DNA from: Tritrichomonas musculus
Taxonomy: Eukaryota > Parabasalia > Tritrichomonadida > Tritrichomonadidae
Length of the DNA: 30,543 nt
Direction of reading: 5' to 3'
Assembly: GCA_039105265.1 (NCBI GenBank)
Contig: JAPFFF010000221.1
Span: 1 to 30,543 of the forward strand
The position numbers and the translations under genes are program-made. The notes beneath the pieces were generated by a model. That model saw nothing but the letters and a program-made list of their open reading frames with translations, made no database searches and was not told the DNA's origin. Positions 10,722 to 24,200 of the stretch are shown here, in pieces. How positions within the stretch are numbered: the stretch's first letter is position 1; every line of letters begins with the position of its first letter.

Positions 10722-12180
10722 TTTCTGGCTTCAGTTCAGAACAATTTTGCTTTTGAAGTGATAAATAAAAACTATCTTTCTATTTTTGAGAAAAAATACA
10801 TCACAGCTTACAAATAAAGCTTTTATTAGAAGTTCAAACTGAAAATGTTCAATGGATTTAATAAGTGGCGCAATACTATGGTGATGAAAAATAATACTCA
10901 TCAAAATGATATGTATTGAGTAAATACTTGATTTTTGAAAGCTGAAATGATGAAAAAATGAAATTGAACAATTGAACAAGTAATAACATTTCAATGCGAC
11001 TGAGTAAATAAACAATAGTTAACGAGAAAACAATTTTTATATATTATAACAACCATTATTTTTTAAATAATACAGTCACAATTGTATACTTGAAAAAATT
11101 AAAAAATAATTTTTTCAAAAATATGATATTGAATTCAATTTATTCATAAATGAGATTTAATACAAGTTATACAATATATTTGTTTTGATTCTTTCGATTT
11201 TGTTTATCAAAAAATTGTAATAAAGAAAATGAGAAAAAAACAATTATTTCAATTATATAAATAAAATCGAAAATGCAATATGGTAGAAAATGTTTGCTTA
11301 TTTTCAGGAGAATATTGGTGATTCTCTTTGAATCTGGATAAAAACGTACAAAGTTTGATCACCTTAAGAAAAATTGAATATAACCATATAAAAAATATAG
11401 AAAAAGTTTCTATATTTTCTATCACTTACATTTGAGAGGTATATAAAAAGATAATTGAGAGATTTACTTTTTAACTTTCATTTGAATGAATTCGTTGATG
11501 TAATTTTGTGATCACGCTTTTATTTTCCATTAAAATGATTATATTTTATTGATCAATATCGAAAAAAATGAAAGAAATATTTCTTATGAAATATTATAAA
11601 AAGATATATATAAAATGAGAAGCCAATCATTGAATGTGAGATTTTTCTCAATTTGTTCAATAAATATCCTACTTAAATAAAGAGGGATTAATAAATATAT
11701 AATAAAAAGATAATAAAGTATCATTATAGTAATAAATATATATTATTATAATATACAGAAAATATCATATAATAAGAAATGAAAGAAATAAAAAAGCCCA
11801 AATCATTTGAAAGAGAAGAGAATGATTGAAAAATTGAGAACTGTTGAGAAATATTGAGAAATAATAAGAAATATTGTAAAAAAATCAAAATTTCATAAAA
11901 AATAATAATACAAATATTGAAAAGATAAAAAATATAATTTAAGAAATTTCAATTATCTTAATCTTTTTGAATTTTTGAATTCTAATATCTCCAATGTTTC
12001 AATTTTATGAAACAAGAAACATTCATATCTCAATATATTTACTAAATAAACCAATATATTATGATATAATTACAAATATAAATATATATTAAAAATAATA
12101 TATGCCAATCAAATATAATAAATCAAAAATGGTGAATTTTTTCTTTATAAATTAATTTTTAAATGAGAATGATTGAAAAT

Positions 12181-12224
12181 AAAATGAGCATTCATCTCAT
12201 TTTTTTATTTTAAAAATAATCAAT
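12181..12224 (+). promoter_or_regulatory. Candidate core promoter of copy 2: inverted repeat plus Inr-like TCA motifs
   Basis: An inverted repeat AAAATGAG (12181-12188) / CTCATTTT (12196-12203) with a 7-nt loop lies 30-50 bp before the ATG. Two Inr-like sites are seen. TCATT at 12197-12201 fits the trichomonad TCA(+1)Y(T/A) consensus but would give a 35-nt leader. TCAAT at 12220-12224 sits at the usual distance (A at 12222, 12 nt before the ATG) but has A rather than a pyrimidine at +2. All of it is repeated exactly before copy 3. Transcript-end mapping would decide which site is used. Confidence 0.4.
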
Positions 12225-12233
12225 AATAATACC

Positions 12234-15200
12234 ATGAATACAACAAGATCAGAAGATTGGATTCCACTTCAAATCAAAGTTTTCACAAGATGGGTGAACG
12301 GCCAACTTAAAGCAGGAAACTGCGAACAAATCGGAGAAATCACGAAAGATTTATCAAACGGTGTTCCTTTAGTTGAACTTGCAGAAATATTAACCAAAAA
12401 AGATGCCCCAGTTAAATGGGCGAAAACACCAAAACGAAATATCGATCAAGTTATGAACTGTGATTTATCCGTCGACATGTTTACGAAAGATGGAGTTAAA
12501 ATTATTGGAATTAGTGGTAAAGATATCAACGATAACAACGAGAAACTTATTTTAGGGTTTGTCTGGTCACTTATTTTACACTATTCCATCGGTGGTGCCG
12601 TTACCGACAGCAAAGATAACAATTCAGGCAAGAAAACAGCAAAGAATGCCTTATTAGAGTGGGCGATTGGACGAACATCGGAATATCCAAACGTTAACAA
12701 ATTTACACCATATTCAGTTTCAATGTGCGCTTTATTAGATTCATACCTTCCAGACAAGATCAACTATTATTCGCTTAATCCATCCGATGTTGAAGGTAAT
12801 GCAATGTTAGCATGCAAAGTTATGGAAGAGATCGGCATCCCAGTTTACGTTATGCCAGAAGATTTGACATCGAGTGGTGACAAAGTTGATGAGAAGACCC
12901 TTCTCACACAACTTGCAGCTGCCAAAGTTGTCCTTGAAAATTTGAAAGGAAAAGAAATCGATGCCGAAAAGTTTGCCAAAGAGAAGGCCGATGCCGAGAA
13001 AGCAGCAAGAGAACAAGCAGAAGCAGAAGCGAAAGCGAAAGCCGATGCAGAACGCGCACAACGAGAGAAAGAGGAGGCAGAAAGAATGGCACGTGATAAA
13101 GCAGAGCAAGATCGACTAGCTCAAGAGAAGGCAGATGCAGAAGCGAAAGCCGAAGCCGAACGTCTGGCACGTGAAAAGGCAGAAGCAGATGCAAAAGCAG
13201 AAGCAGATCGACTAGCTCAAGAGAAAGCAGATGCAGAAGCGAAAGCCGAAGCCGAACGTCTGGCACGTGAAAAGGCCGAAGCAGATGCAAAAGCAGAAGC
13301 AGATCGACTAGCTCAAGAGAAGGCAGATGCAGAAGCGAAAGCCGAAGCCGAACGTCTGGCACGTGAAAAGGCAGAAGCAGATGCCAAAGCAGAAGCAGAC
13401 CGCTTAGCCAAAGAAAGAGCGGAAGCAGAAGCGAAGGCAGCAGCAGAACGTGACGACTTATTAGCCGAAATTGAAAGATTAAAGAAATTACTTGCAGAAA
13501 CAGAAACGGACAGAGACAATTGGAAAGAGAAATACATGGTTGCACATGCACACGAAGAACAATTGATGAAAGACAACGCTGATTTACAAGCAAAAATTGA
13601 AAGTTTGAAGAACGAATTATCAGAAACACAACGTAAGGCACAAGAAGATCACGATAACCTTTCGGCACAAATCGATAACTTAAAGAAGGAATTGTCAGAC
13701 ACTAAAGAACAAGCCAAAGTTGATCACGATAACTTAACCGCCGAAATTGAAAAATTAAAGATCGAAGCCAAAGAAGATCACGACAACTTAACCGCTGAAA
13801 TTAACAAATTGAATTCAGAACTCGAAGGACTTAACAACAAGGTTGCCGAGTTAACTTCTACAGTCGAAGCCAAAGACAGAGAAATCGAATCACTCAACGG
13901 AAAGGTTGCTGAACTGGAATCAACAGTTGAAGCCAAAGATAGAGAAATTGAAGCTCTCAATGGCAAGATTTCTGAATTACAATCAGAAGTCGAAAATTAC
14001 AAGCAACAAATCGAAGCTCTCAACGGCAAGGTTGCTGAATTACAATCTACTGTTGAAGCTAAAGATAGAGAAATCGAAGCACTCAACGGCAAGATCAACG
14101 AAATGGCATCAACAATTGAATCACTCAATGGACAAATTGCCGAATTACAATCAACAGTTGAAGCCAAGAACAGAGAGATCGAAGCACTCAACGGCAAGAT
14201 CAACGAATTACAATCAACAATTGAATCACTCAATGGACAAATTGCCGAATTACAATCCACAGTTGAAGCCAAGAACAGAGAAATCGAAGCACTCAACGGC
14301 AAGATCAGCGAATTACAATCAACAATTGAATCACTCAACGGACAAATTGCCGAACTTCAATCCACAGTTGAAGCCAAGAACAGAGAAATCGAAGCACTCA
14401 ACGGCAAGATCAGCGAAATGACAGCCACAATCGAAGCACTCAACGGCAAGATCAGCGAATTACAATCAACAATTGAATCACTCAATGGACAAATTGCCGA
14501 ATTACAATCCACAGTTGAAGCCAAGAACAGAGAAATCGAAGCACTCAACGGCAAGATCAGCGAAATGACAGCCACAATCGAAGCACTCAACGGTAAGATC
14601 AGCGAATTACAATCAACAATCGAAGGACTTAACGGACAAATTGCCGAACTTCAATCCACAGTTGAAGCTAAGAACAGAGAGATCGAAGCACTCAACGGCA
14701 AGATCAGCGAAATGACAGCCACAATCGAATTACTCAATGGCAAGATCGCTGAACTTCAATCCACAGTTGAAGCCAAGAACAGAGAAATCGAATCACTCAA
14801 CGGCAAGATCAGCGAATTACAATCAACAATCGAAGGACTCAATGGACAAATCGCTGAACTTCAATCCACAGTTGAAGCCAAGAACAGAGAGATCGAATCA
14901 CTCAACGGCAAGATCAACGAATTACAATCAACAATCGAAGGACTCAATGGCAAGATCGCTGAACTTCAATCCACAGTTGAAGCTAAAGACAGAGAGATTG
15001 AAGCACTCAATGGCAAGATCAACGAATTACAGTCAACAATCGAAGGACTCAATGGACAAATCGCTGAACTTCAATCCACAGTTGAAGCCAAGAACAGAGA
15101 GATCGAAGCACTCAACGGCAAGATCAACGAATTACAATCAACAATCGAAGGACTCAATGGACAAATTGCCGAATTACAATCCACAGTTGAAGCCAAGAAC

Positions 15201-18200
15201 AGAGAGATCGAAGCACTCAACGGCAAGATCAACGAATTACAATCAACAATCGAAGGACTCAATGGACAAATTGCAGAATTACAATCCACAGTTGAAGCCA
15301 AGAACAGAGAGATCGAAGCACTCAACGGCAAGATCAACGAATTACAATCAACAATCGAAGGACTCAACGGACAAATCGCTGAACTTCAATCCACAGTTGA
15401 AGCCAAGAACAGAGAGATCGAATCACTCAACGGCAAGATCAGCGAATTACAATCAACAATCGAAGGACTCAATGGACAAATCGCTGAACTTCAATCCACA
15501 GTTGAAGCCAAGAACAGAGAGATCGAAGCACTCAATGGCAAGATCAACGAATTACAATCAACAATCGAAGGACTCAATGGACAAATTGCCGAATTACAAT
15601 CCACAGTTGAAGCTAAGAACAGAGAGATCGAAGCACTCAACGGCAAGATCAGCGAGATGACAGCCACAATTGAATCACTCAATGGAAAGATCAACGAAAT
15701 GGCATCAACAATTGAATCACTCAATGGACAAATTGCAGAATTACAATCCACAGTTGAAGCCAAGAACAGAGAGATCGAAGCACTCAACGGCAAGATCAAC
15801 GAATTACAATCAACAATCGAAGGACTCAATGGACAAATTGCCGAATTACAATCCACAGTTGAAGCCAAGAACAGAGAGATCGAAGCACTCAACGGCAAGA
15901 TCAGCGAAATGACAGCCACAATTGAATCACTCAATGGAAAGATTAGTGAATTACAATCAACAATCGAAGCCAAAGACAGAGAGATCGAAAGCCTCAACGG
16001 AAAGATCAGTGAATTGACCAACGAAGTCTCAAGATTGAATTCTGAAATTGAGAACTACAAACAACAGATCGAACAACTCAACAACAAGATCAGTGAATTA
16101 CAATCAACAATCGAAGCCAAAGATCGTGAGATTGAATCACTCAATGGAAAGATCAGTGAATTAACATCTACAATTGAATCCCTCAACAGCAAGATTTCTG
16201 AATTACAATCAACAATCGAAGCCAAAGACAGAGAGATCGAATCCCTCAATGGAAAGATCAGCGAGTTACAATCAGAAATCGAGAACCTCAAACAACAAAT
16301 CGAAGGACTCAACAACAAGATCAGTGAATTACAATCAACAATCGAAGCCAAAGACAGAGAGATCGAATCACTCAATGGAAAGATCAGTGAATTACAATCA
16401 ACAATCGAAGCCAAAGATCGTGAGATTGAATCACTCAATGGAAAGATCAGTGAATTAACATCTACAATTGAATCCCTCAACAGCAAGATTTCTGAATTAC
16501 AATCAACAATCGAAGCCAAAGACAGAGAGATCGAATCCCTCAATGGAAAGATCAGCGAGTTACAATCAGAAATCGAGAACCTCAAACAACAAATCGAAGG
16601 ACTCAACAACAAGATCAGTGAATTACAATCAACAATCGAAGCCAAAGATCGTGAAATTGAATCACTCAACGGAAAGATCAGTGAATTACAATCAACGATC
16701 GAAGCCAAAGACAGAGAGATCGAATCACTCAACGGAAAGATCAGCGAGTTACAATCAGAAATCGCGAACCTCAAACAACAGATCGAACAACTCAACAGCA
16801 AGATCAGTGAATTACAATCAACAATCGAAGCCAAAGACAGAGAGATCGAATCCCTCAATGGAAAGATCACTGAATTGACCAACGAAGTCTCAAGATTGAA
16901 TTCTGAAATCGAAAACTACAAACAACAAATTGAACAACTCAACAGCAAGATTTCTGAATTACAATCAACAATCGAAGCCAAAGACAGAGAGATCGAATCC
17001 CTCAATGGAAAGATCAGTGAATTGACATCAACAATTGAATCCCTCAACAGCAAGATTTCTGAATTACAATCAACAATCGAAGCCAAAGATCGTGAAATTG
17101 AATCACTCAATGGAAAGATTTCTGAATTACAATCAACAATCGAAGCCAAAGACAGAGAGATCGAATCACTCAATGGAAAGATCAGCGAGTTACAATCAGA
17201 AATCGCGAACCTCAAACAACAGATCGAACAACTCAACAGCAAGATCAGTGACTTAACACGCGAACTTGAAGAAAAGAACAGAGAAATTGAACAACTCAAC
17301 AGCAAGATTTCAGAATTACAATCAACAATCGAAGCCAAAGACAGAGAGATCGAATCCCTCAATGGAAAGATCACTGAATTGACCAACGAAGTCTCAAGAT
17401 TGAATTCTGAAATTGAGAACTACAAACAACAGATCGAACAACTCAACAACAAGATCAGTGAATTACAATCAACAATCGAAGCCAAAGATCGTGAGATTGA
17501 ATCACTCAATGGAAAGATCAGTGAATTAACATCTACAATTGAATCCCTCAACAGCAAGATTTCTGAATTACAATCAACAATCGAAGCCAAAGACAGAGAG
17601 ATCGAATCCCTCAATGGAAAGATCAGCGAGTTACAATCAGAAATCGAGAACCTCAAACAACAAATCGAAGGACTCAACAACAAGATCAGTGAATTACAAT
17701 CAACAATCGAAGCCAAAGACAGAGAGATCGAATCACTCAATGGAAAGATCAGTGAATTACAATCAACAATCGAAGCCAAAGATCGTGAGATTGAATCACT
17801 CAATGGAAAGATCAGTGAATTAACATCTACAATTGAATCCCTCAACAGCAAGATTTCTGAATTACAATCAACAATCGAAGCCAAAGACAGAGAGATCGAA
17901 TCCCTCAATGGAAAGATCAGCGAGTTACAATCAGAAATCGAGAACCTCAAACAACAAATCGAAGGACTCAACAACAAGATCAGTGAATTACAATCAACAA
18001 TCGAAGCCAAAGATCGTGAAATTGAATCACTCAACGGAAAGATCAGTGAATTACAATCAACGATCGAAGCCAAAGACAGAGAGATCGAATCACTCAACGG
18101 AAAGATCAGCGAGTTACAATCAGAAATCGCGAACCTCAAACAACAGATCGAACAACTCAACAGCAAGATCAGTGAATTACAATCAACAATCGAAGCCAAA

Positions 18201-21200
18201 GACAGAGAGATCGAATCCCTCAATGGAAAGATCACTGAATTGACCAACGAAGTCTCAAGATTGAATTCTGAAATCGAAAACTACAAACAACAAATTGAAC
18301 AACTCAACAGCAAGATTTCTGAATTACAATCAACAATCGAAGCCAAAGACAGAGAGATCGAATCCCTCAATGGAAAGATCAGTGAATTGACATCAACAAT
18401 TGAATCCCTCAACAGCAAGATTTCTGAATTACAATCAACAATCGAAGCCAAAGATCGTGAAATTGAATCACTCAATGGAAAGATTTCTGAATTACAATCA
18501 ACAATCGAAGCCAAAGACAGAGAGATCGAATCACTCAATGGAAAGATCAGCGAGTTACAATCAGAAATCGCGAACCTCAAACAACAGATCGAACAACTCA
18601 ACAGCAAGATCAGTGACTTAACACGCGAACTTGAAGAAAAGAACAGAGAAATTGAACAACTCAACAGCAAGATTTCAGAATTACAATCAACAATCGAAGC
18701 CAAAGACAGAGAGATCGAATCCCTCAATGGAAAGATCACTGAATTGACCAACGAAGTCTCAAGATTGAATTCTGAAATTGAGAACTACAAACAACAGATC
18801 GAACAACTCAACAACAAGATCAGTGAATTACAATCAACAATCGAAGCCAAAGATCGTGAGATTGAATCACTCAATGGAAAGATCAGTGAATTAACATCTA
18901 CAATTGAATCCCTCAACAGCAAGATTTCTGAATTACAATCAACAATCGAAGCCAAAGACAGAGAGATCGAATCCCTCAATGGAAAGATCAGCGAGTTACA
19001 ATCAGAAATCGAGAACCTCAAACAACAAATCGAAGGACTCAACAACAAGATCAGTGAATTACAATCAACAATCGAAGCCAAAGACAGAGAGATCGAATCA
19101 CTCAATGGAAAGATCAGTGAATTACAATCAACAATCGAAGCCAAAGATCGTGAGATTGAATCACTCAATGGAAAGATCAGTGAATTAACATCTACAATTG
19201 AATCCCTCAACAGCAAGATTTCTGAATTACAATCAACAATCGAAGCCAAAGACAGAGAGATCGAATCCCTCAATGGAAAGATCAGCGAGTTACAATCAGA
19301 AATCGAGAACCTCAAACAACAAATCGAAGGACTCAACAACAAGATCAGTGAATTACAATCAACAATCGAAGCCAAAGATCGTGAAATTGAATCACTCAAC
19401 GGAAAGATCAGTGAATTACAATCAACGATCGAAGCCAAAGACAGAGAGATCGAATCACTCAACGGAAAGATCAGCGAGTTACAATCAGAAATCGCGAACC
19501 TCAAACAACAGATCGAACAACTCAACAGCAAGATCAGTGAATTACAATCAACAATCGAAGCCAAAGACAGAGAGATCGAATCCCTCAATGGAAAGATCAC
19601 TGAATTGACATCAACAATTGAATCCCTCAACAGCAAGATTTCTGAATTACAATCAACAATCGAAGCCAAAGATCGTGAGATTGAATCACTCAATGGAAAG
19701 ATCAGTGAATTGACATCAACAATTGAATCCCTCAACAGCAAGATTTCTGAATTACAATCAACAATCGAAGCCAAAGATCGTGAAATTGAATCACTCAATG
19801 GAAAGATCAGTGAATTGACATCAACAATTGAATCCCTCAACAGCAAGATCAGTGAATTACAATCAACAATCGAAGCCAAAGACAGAGAGATCGAATCCCT
19901 CAATGGAAAGATCACTGAATTGACCAACGAAGTCTCAAGATTGAATTCTGAAATTGAGAACTACAAACAACAGATCGAACAACTCAACAACAAGATCAGT
20001 GAATTACAATCAACAATCGAAGCCAAAGATCGTGAGATTGAATCACTCAATGGAAAGATCAGTGAATTAACATCTACAATTGAATCCCTCAACAGCAAGA
20101 TTTCTGAATTACAATCAACAATCGAAGCCAAAGACAGAGAGATCGAATCCCTCAATGGAAAGATCAGCGAGTTACAATCAGAAATCGAGAACCTCAAACA
20201 ACAAATCGAAGGACTCAACAACAAGATCAGTGAATTACAATCAACAATCGAAGCCAAAGACAGAGAGATCGAATCCCTCAATGGAAAGATCACTGAATTG
20301 ACATCAACAATTGAATCCCTCAACAGCAAGATTTCTGAATTACAATCAACAATCGAAGCCAAAGATCGTGAAATTGAATCACTCAATGGAAAGATCAGTG
20401 AATTGACATCAACAATTGAATCCCTCAACAGCAAGATTTCTGAATTACAATCAACAATCGAAGCCAAAGATCGTGAGATTGAATCACTCAATGGAAAGAT
20501 CAGTGAATTGACATCAACAATTGAATCCCTCAACAGCAAGATCAGTGAATTACAATCAACAATCGAAGCCAAAGACAGAGAGATCGAATCCCTCAATGGA
20601 AAGATCACTGAATTGACCAACGAAGTCTCAAGATTGAATTCTGAAATTGAGAACTACAAACAACAGATCGAACAACTCAACAACAAGATCAGTGAATTAC
20701 AATCAACAATCGAAGCCAAAGATCGTGAGATTGAATCACTCAATGGAAAGATCAGTGAATTAACATCTACAATTGAATCCCTCAACAGCAAGATTTCTGA
20801 ATTACAATCAACAATCGAAGCCAAAGACAGAGAGATCGAATCCCTCAATGGAAAGATCAGCGAGTTACAATCAGAAATCGAGAACCTCAAACAACAAATC
20901 GAAGGACTCAACAACAAGATCAGTGAATTACAATCAACAATCGAAGCCAAAGACAGAGAGATCGAATCACTCAACGGAAAGATCACTGAATTGACCAACG
21001 AAATCTCAAGATTGAACTCAGAAATCGAAAACTACAAACAACAAATTGAACAACTCAACAGCAAGATCTCTGAATTACAATCAACAATCGAAGCCAAAGA
21101 CAGAGAGATCGAATCACTCAACGGAAAGATCAGCGAGTTACAATCAGAAATCGAGAACCTCAAACAACAAATCGAACAACTCAACAGCAAGATTTCAGAA

Positions 21201-24200
21201 TTACAATCAACAATCGAAGCCAAAGATCGTGAAATTGAATCACTCAACGGAAAGATCAGTGAATTGACAAACGAAATCTCAAGATTGAACTCTGAAATCG
21301 AAAACTACAAGCAACAAATCGAACAACTCAACAGCAAGATTTCTGAATTACAATCAACAATCGAAGCCAAAGACAGAGAGATCGAATCCCTCAATGGAAA
21401 GATCAGTGAATTGACATCAACAATTGAATCCCTCAACAGCAAGATCAGCGAATTGACCAACGAAATCTCAAGATTGAATTCTGAAATCGAAAACTACAAA
21501 CAACAAATCGAACAACTCAACAACAAGATCAGTGAATTACAATCAACAATTGAAGCCAAAGATCGTGAGATTGAATCACTCAATGGAAAGATCACTGAAT
21601 TGACCAACGAAGTCTCAAGATTGAATTCTGAAATCGAAAACTACAAACAACAAATCGAACAACTCAACGGCAAGATCAATGACTTAACACGCGAACTTGA
21701 AGAAAAGAACAGAGAAATCGAACAACTCAACAGCAAGATTTCAGAATTGCAATCAACAATTGAAGCCAAAGATCGTGAGATTGAATCACTCAATGGAAAG
21801 ATCAGTGAATTACAATCAACAATCGAATCACTCAACAGCAAGATCTCTGAATTGACAAACGAAATCTCAAGATTGAACTCTGAAATCGAAAACTACAAGC
21901 AACAAATCGAACAACTCAACAGCAAGATTTCTGAATTACAATCAACAATCGAAGCCAAAGACAGAGAGATCGAATCCCTCAATGGAAAGATCAGTGAATT
22001 GACATCAACAATTGAATCCCTCAACAGCAAGATCAGCGAATTGACCAACGAAATCTCAAGATTGAATTCTGAAATCGAAAACTACAAACAACAAATCGAA
22101 CAACTCAACAACAAGATCAGTGAATTACAATCAACAATTGAAGCCAAAGATCGTGAGATTGAATCACTCAATGGAAAGATCACTGAATTGACCAACGAAG
22201 TCTCAAGATTGAATTCTGAAATCGAAAACTACAAACAACAAATCGAACAACTCAACGGCAAGATCAATGACTTAACACGCGAACTTGAAGAAAAGAACAG
22301 AGAAATCGAACAACTCAACAGCAAGATTTCAGAATTGCAATCAACAATTGAAGCCAAAGATCGTGAGATTGAATCACTCAATGGAAAGATCAGTGAATTA
22401 CAATCAACAATCGAATCACTCAACAGCAAGATCTCTGAATTGACAAACGAAATCTCAAGATTGAACTCTGAAATCGAAAACTACAAGCAACAAATCGAAC
22501 AACTCAACGGCAAGATCAATGACTTAACACGCGAACTTGAAGAAAAGAACAGAGAAATTGAACAACTCAACAGCAAGATTTCAGAATTACAATCAACAAT
22601 TGAAGCCAAAGACAGAGAGATCGAATCCCTCAACAGCAAGATCTCTGAATTGACCAACGAAATCTCAAGATTGAACTCAGAAATCGAAAACTACAAGCAA
22701 CAAATCGAACAACTCAACAACAAGATCAATGACTTGACACGTGAACTTGAAGAAAAGAACAGAGAAATCGAACAACTCAACAGCAAGATTTCAGAATTGC
22801 AATCAACAATTGAAGCCAAAGATCGTGAAATCGAAAGCCTCAACAACAAGATCAATGAATTACAATCAACAATTGAATCACTCAACAGCAAGATCTCTGA
22901 ATTGACAAACGAAATCTCAAGATTGAACTCTGAAATCGAAAACTACAAACAACAAATCGAACAACTCAACAACAAGATTTCAGAATTACAATCAACAATC
23001 GAAGCTAAGGATCGTGAGATCGAAAGCCTCAACAGCAAGATCAGCGAATTGACCAACGAAATCTCAAGATTGAACTCAGAAATCGAAAACTACAAGCAAC
23101 AAATCGAACAACTCAACAGCAAGATCAATGACTTAACACGCGAACTTGAAGAAAAGAACAGAGAAATCGAACAACTCAACAGCAAGATTTCAGAATTGCA
23201 ATCAACAATTGAAGCCAAAGATCGTGAAATCGAAAGCCTCAACAACAAGATCAATGAATTACAATCAACAATTGAATCACTCAACAGCAAGATCTCTGAA
23301 TTGACAAACGAAATCTCAAGATTGAACTCTGAAATCGAAAACTACAAACAACAAATCGAACAACTCAACAACAAGATTTCAGAATTACAATCAACAATCG
23401 AAGCTAAGGATCGTGAGATCGAAAGCCTCAACAGCAAGATCTCTGAATTGACCAACGAAATCTCAAGATTGAACTCAGAAATCGAAAACTACAAGCAACA
23501 AATCGAACAACTCAACGGCAAGATCAATGACTTAACACGCGAACTTGAAGAAAAGAACAGAGAAATTGAACAACTCAACAGCAAGATTTCAGAATTACAA
23601 TCAACAATTGAAGCCAAAGATCGTGAAATTGAATCCCTCAACAGCAAGATCTCTGAATTGACCAACGAAATCTCAAGATTGAATTCTGAAATTGAAAACT
23701 ACAAGCAACAAATCGAACAACTCAACAACAAGATTTCTGAATTACAATCAACAATCGAAGCTAAGGATCGTGAGATCGAAAGCCTCAACAGCAAGATCTC
23801 TGAATTGACCAACGAAATCTCAAGATTGAACTCTGAAATCGAAAACTACAAGCAAAAAACCGAACAACTCAACAGCAAGATCAATGACTTAACACGCGAA
23901 CTTGAAGAAAAGAACAGAGAAATTGAACAACTCAACAGCAAGATTTCAGAATTACAATCAACAATTGAAGCCCAAGACAGAGAGATCGAATCCCTCAACA
24001 GCAAGATCTCTGAATTGACCAACGAAATCTCAAGATTGAACTCAGAAATCGAAAACTACAAGCAACAAATCGAACAACTCAACAACAAGATCAATGACTT
24101 GACACGTGAACTTGAAGAAAAGAACAGAGAAATCGAACAACTCAACAGCAAGATCACCGAATTAACACGTGAAATTGAAAACAAGGACAGAGAGATCGAA

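Larger units (their letters stand above)
10408..12233. other. AT-rich intergenic spacer 1 (1826 bp)
   Basis: No convincing gene lies here. The sequence is rich in A-runs, T-runs and ATATA strings. It holds a TAGATAA microsatellite, a T-tract, a small hairpin, an (AT)n stretch near 11604-11612 and a promoter-proximal inverted repeat. It matches spacer 2 (27081-28888) throughout. The length difference of 18 bp is fully explained by four small indels: 7 bp in TAGATAA, 8 bp in the T-tract, 1 bp in a second T-run, and 4 bp at the (AT)n site. Base substitutions lie almost entirely before about 11011. Confidence 0.9.

Noticed and set aside
10731..11015. Antisense 94-codon ORF in spacer 1, also present in spacer 2 (27390-27674)
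   Set aside because: Several of the few differences between the copies fall inside it and change residues (for example N to S, F to L, K to N). The composition is that of translated AT-rich DNA (Phe, Ile, Ser, His), and no promoter or family resemblance is visible.
10408..12233. tRNA, other structured RNA or spliceosomal intron in the spacer
   Set aside because: No cloverleaf-like GC stems, RNA polymerase III boxes or trichomonad-type splice signals (GTAYGT with an ACTAACACACAG-like 3' element) were seen; only short AT-rich hairpins.
12951..13448. Resemblance of the Lys/Glu/Ala segment to bacterial TolA-type stalks, suggesting lateral transfer
   Set aside because: Low-complexity charged alanine helices arise repeatedly. 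The segment is embedded in a CH-domain eukaryotic protein and shares no TolA end domains.
18785..19927. Long antisense open frames (up to about 380 codons) opposite the rod, and +2-frame open frames of 60-300 codons
   Set aside because: They repeat with the same 21-bp-multiple periods as the rod, exist only because a short stop-free motif is copied many times, and have no independent start context or conserved protein features.
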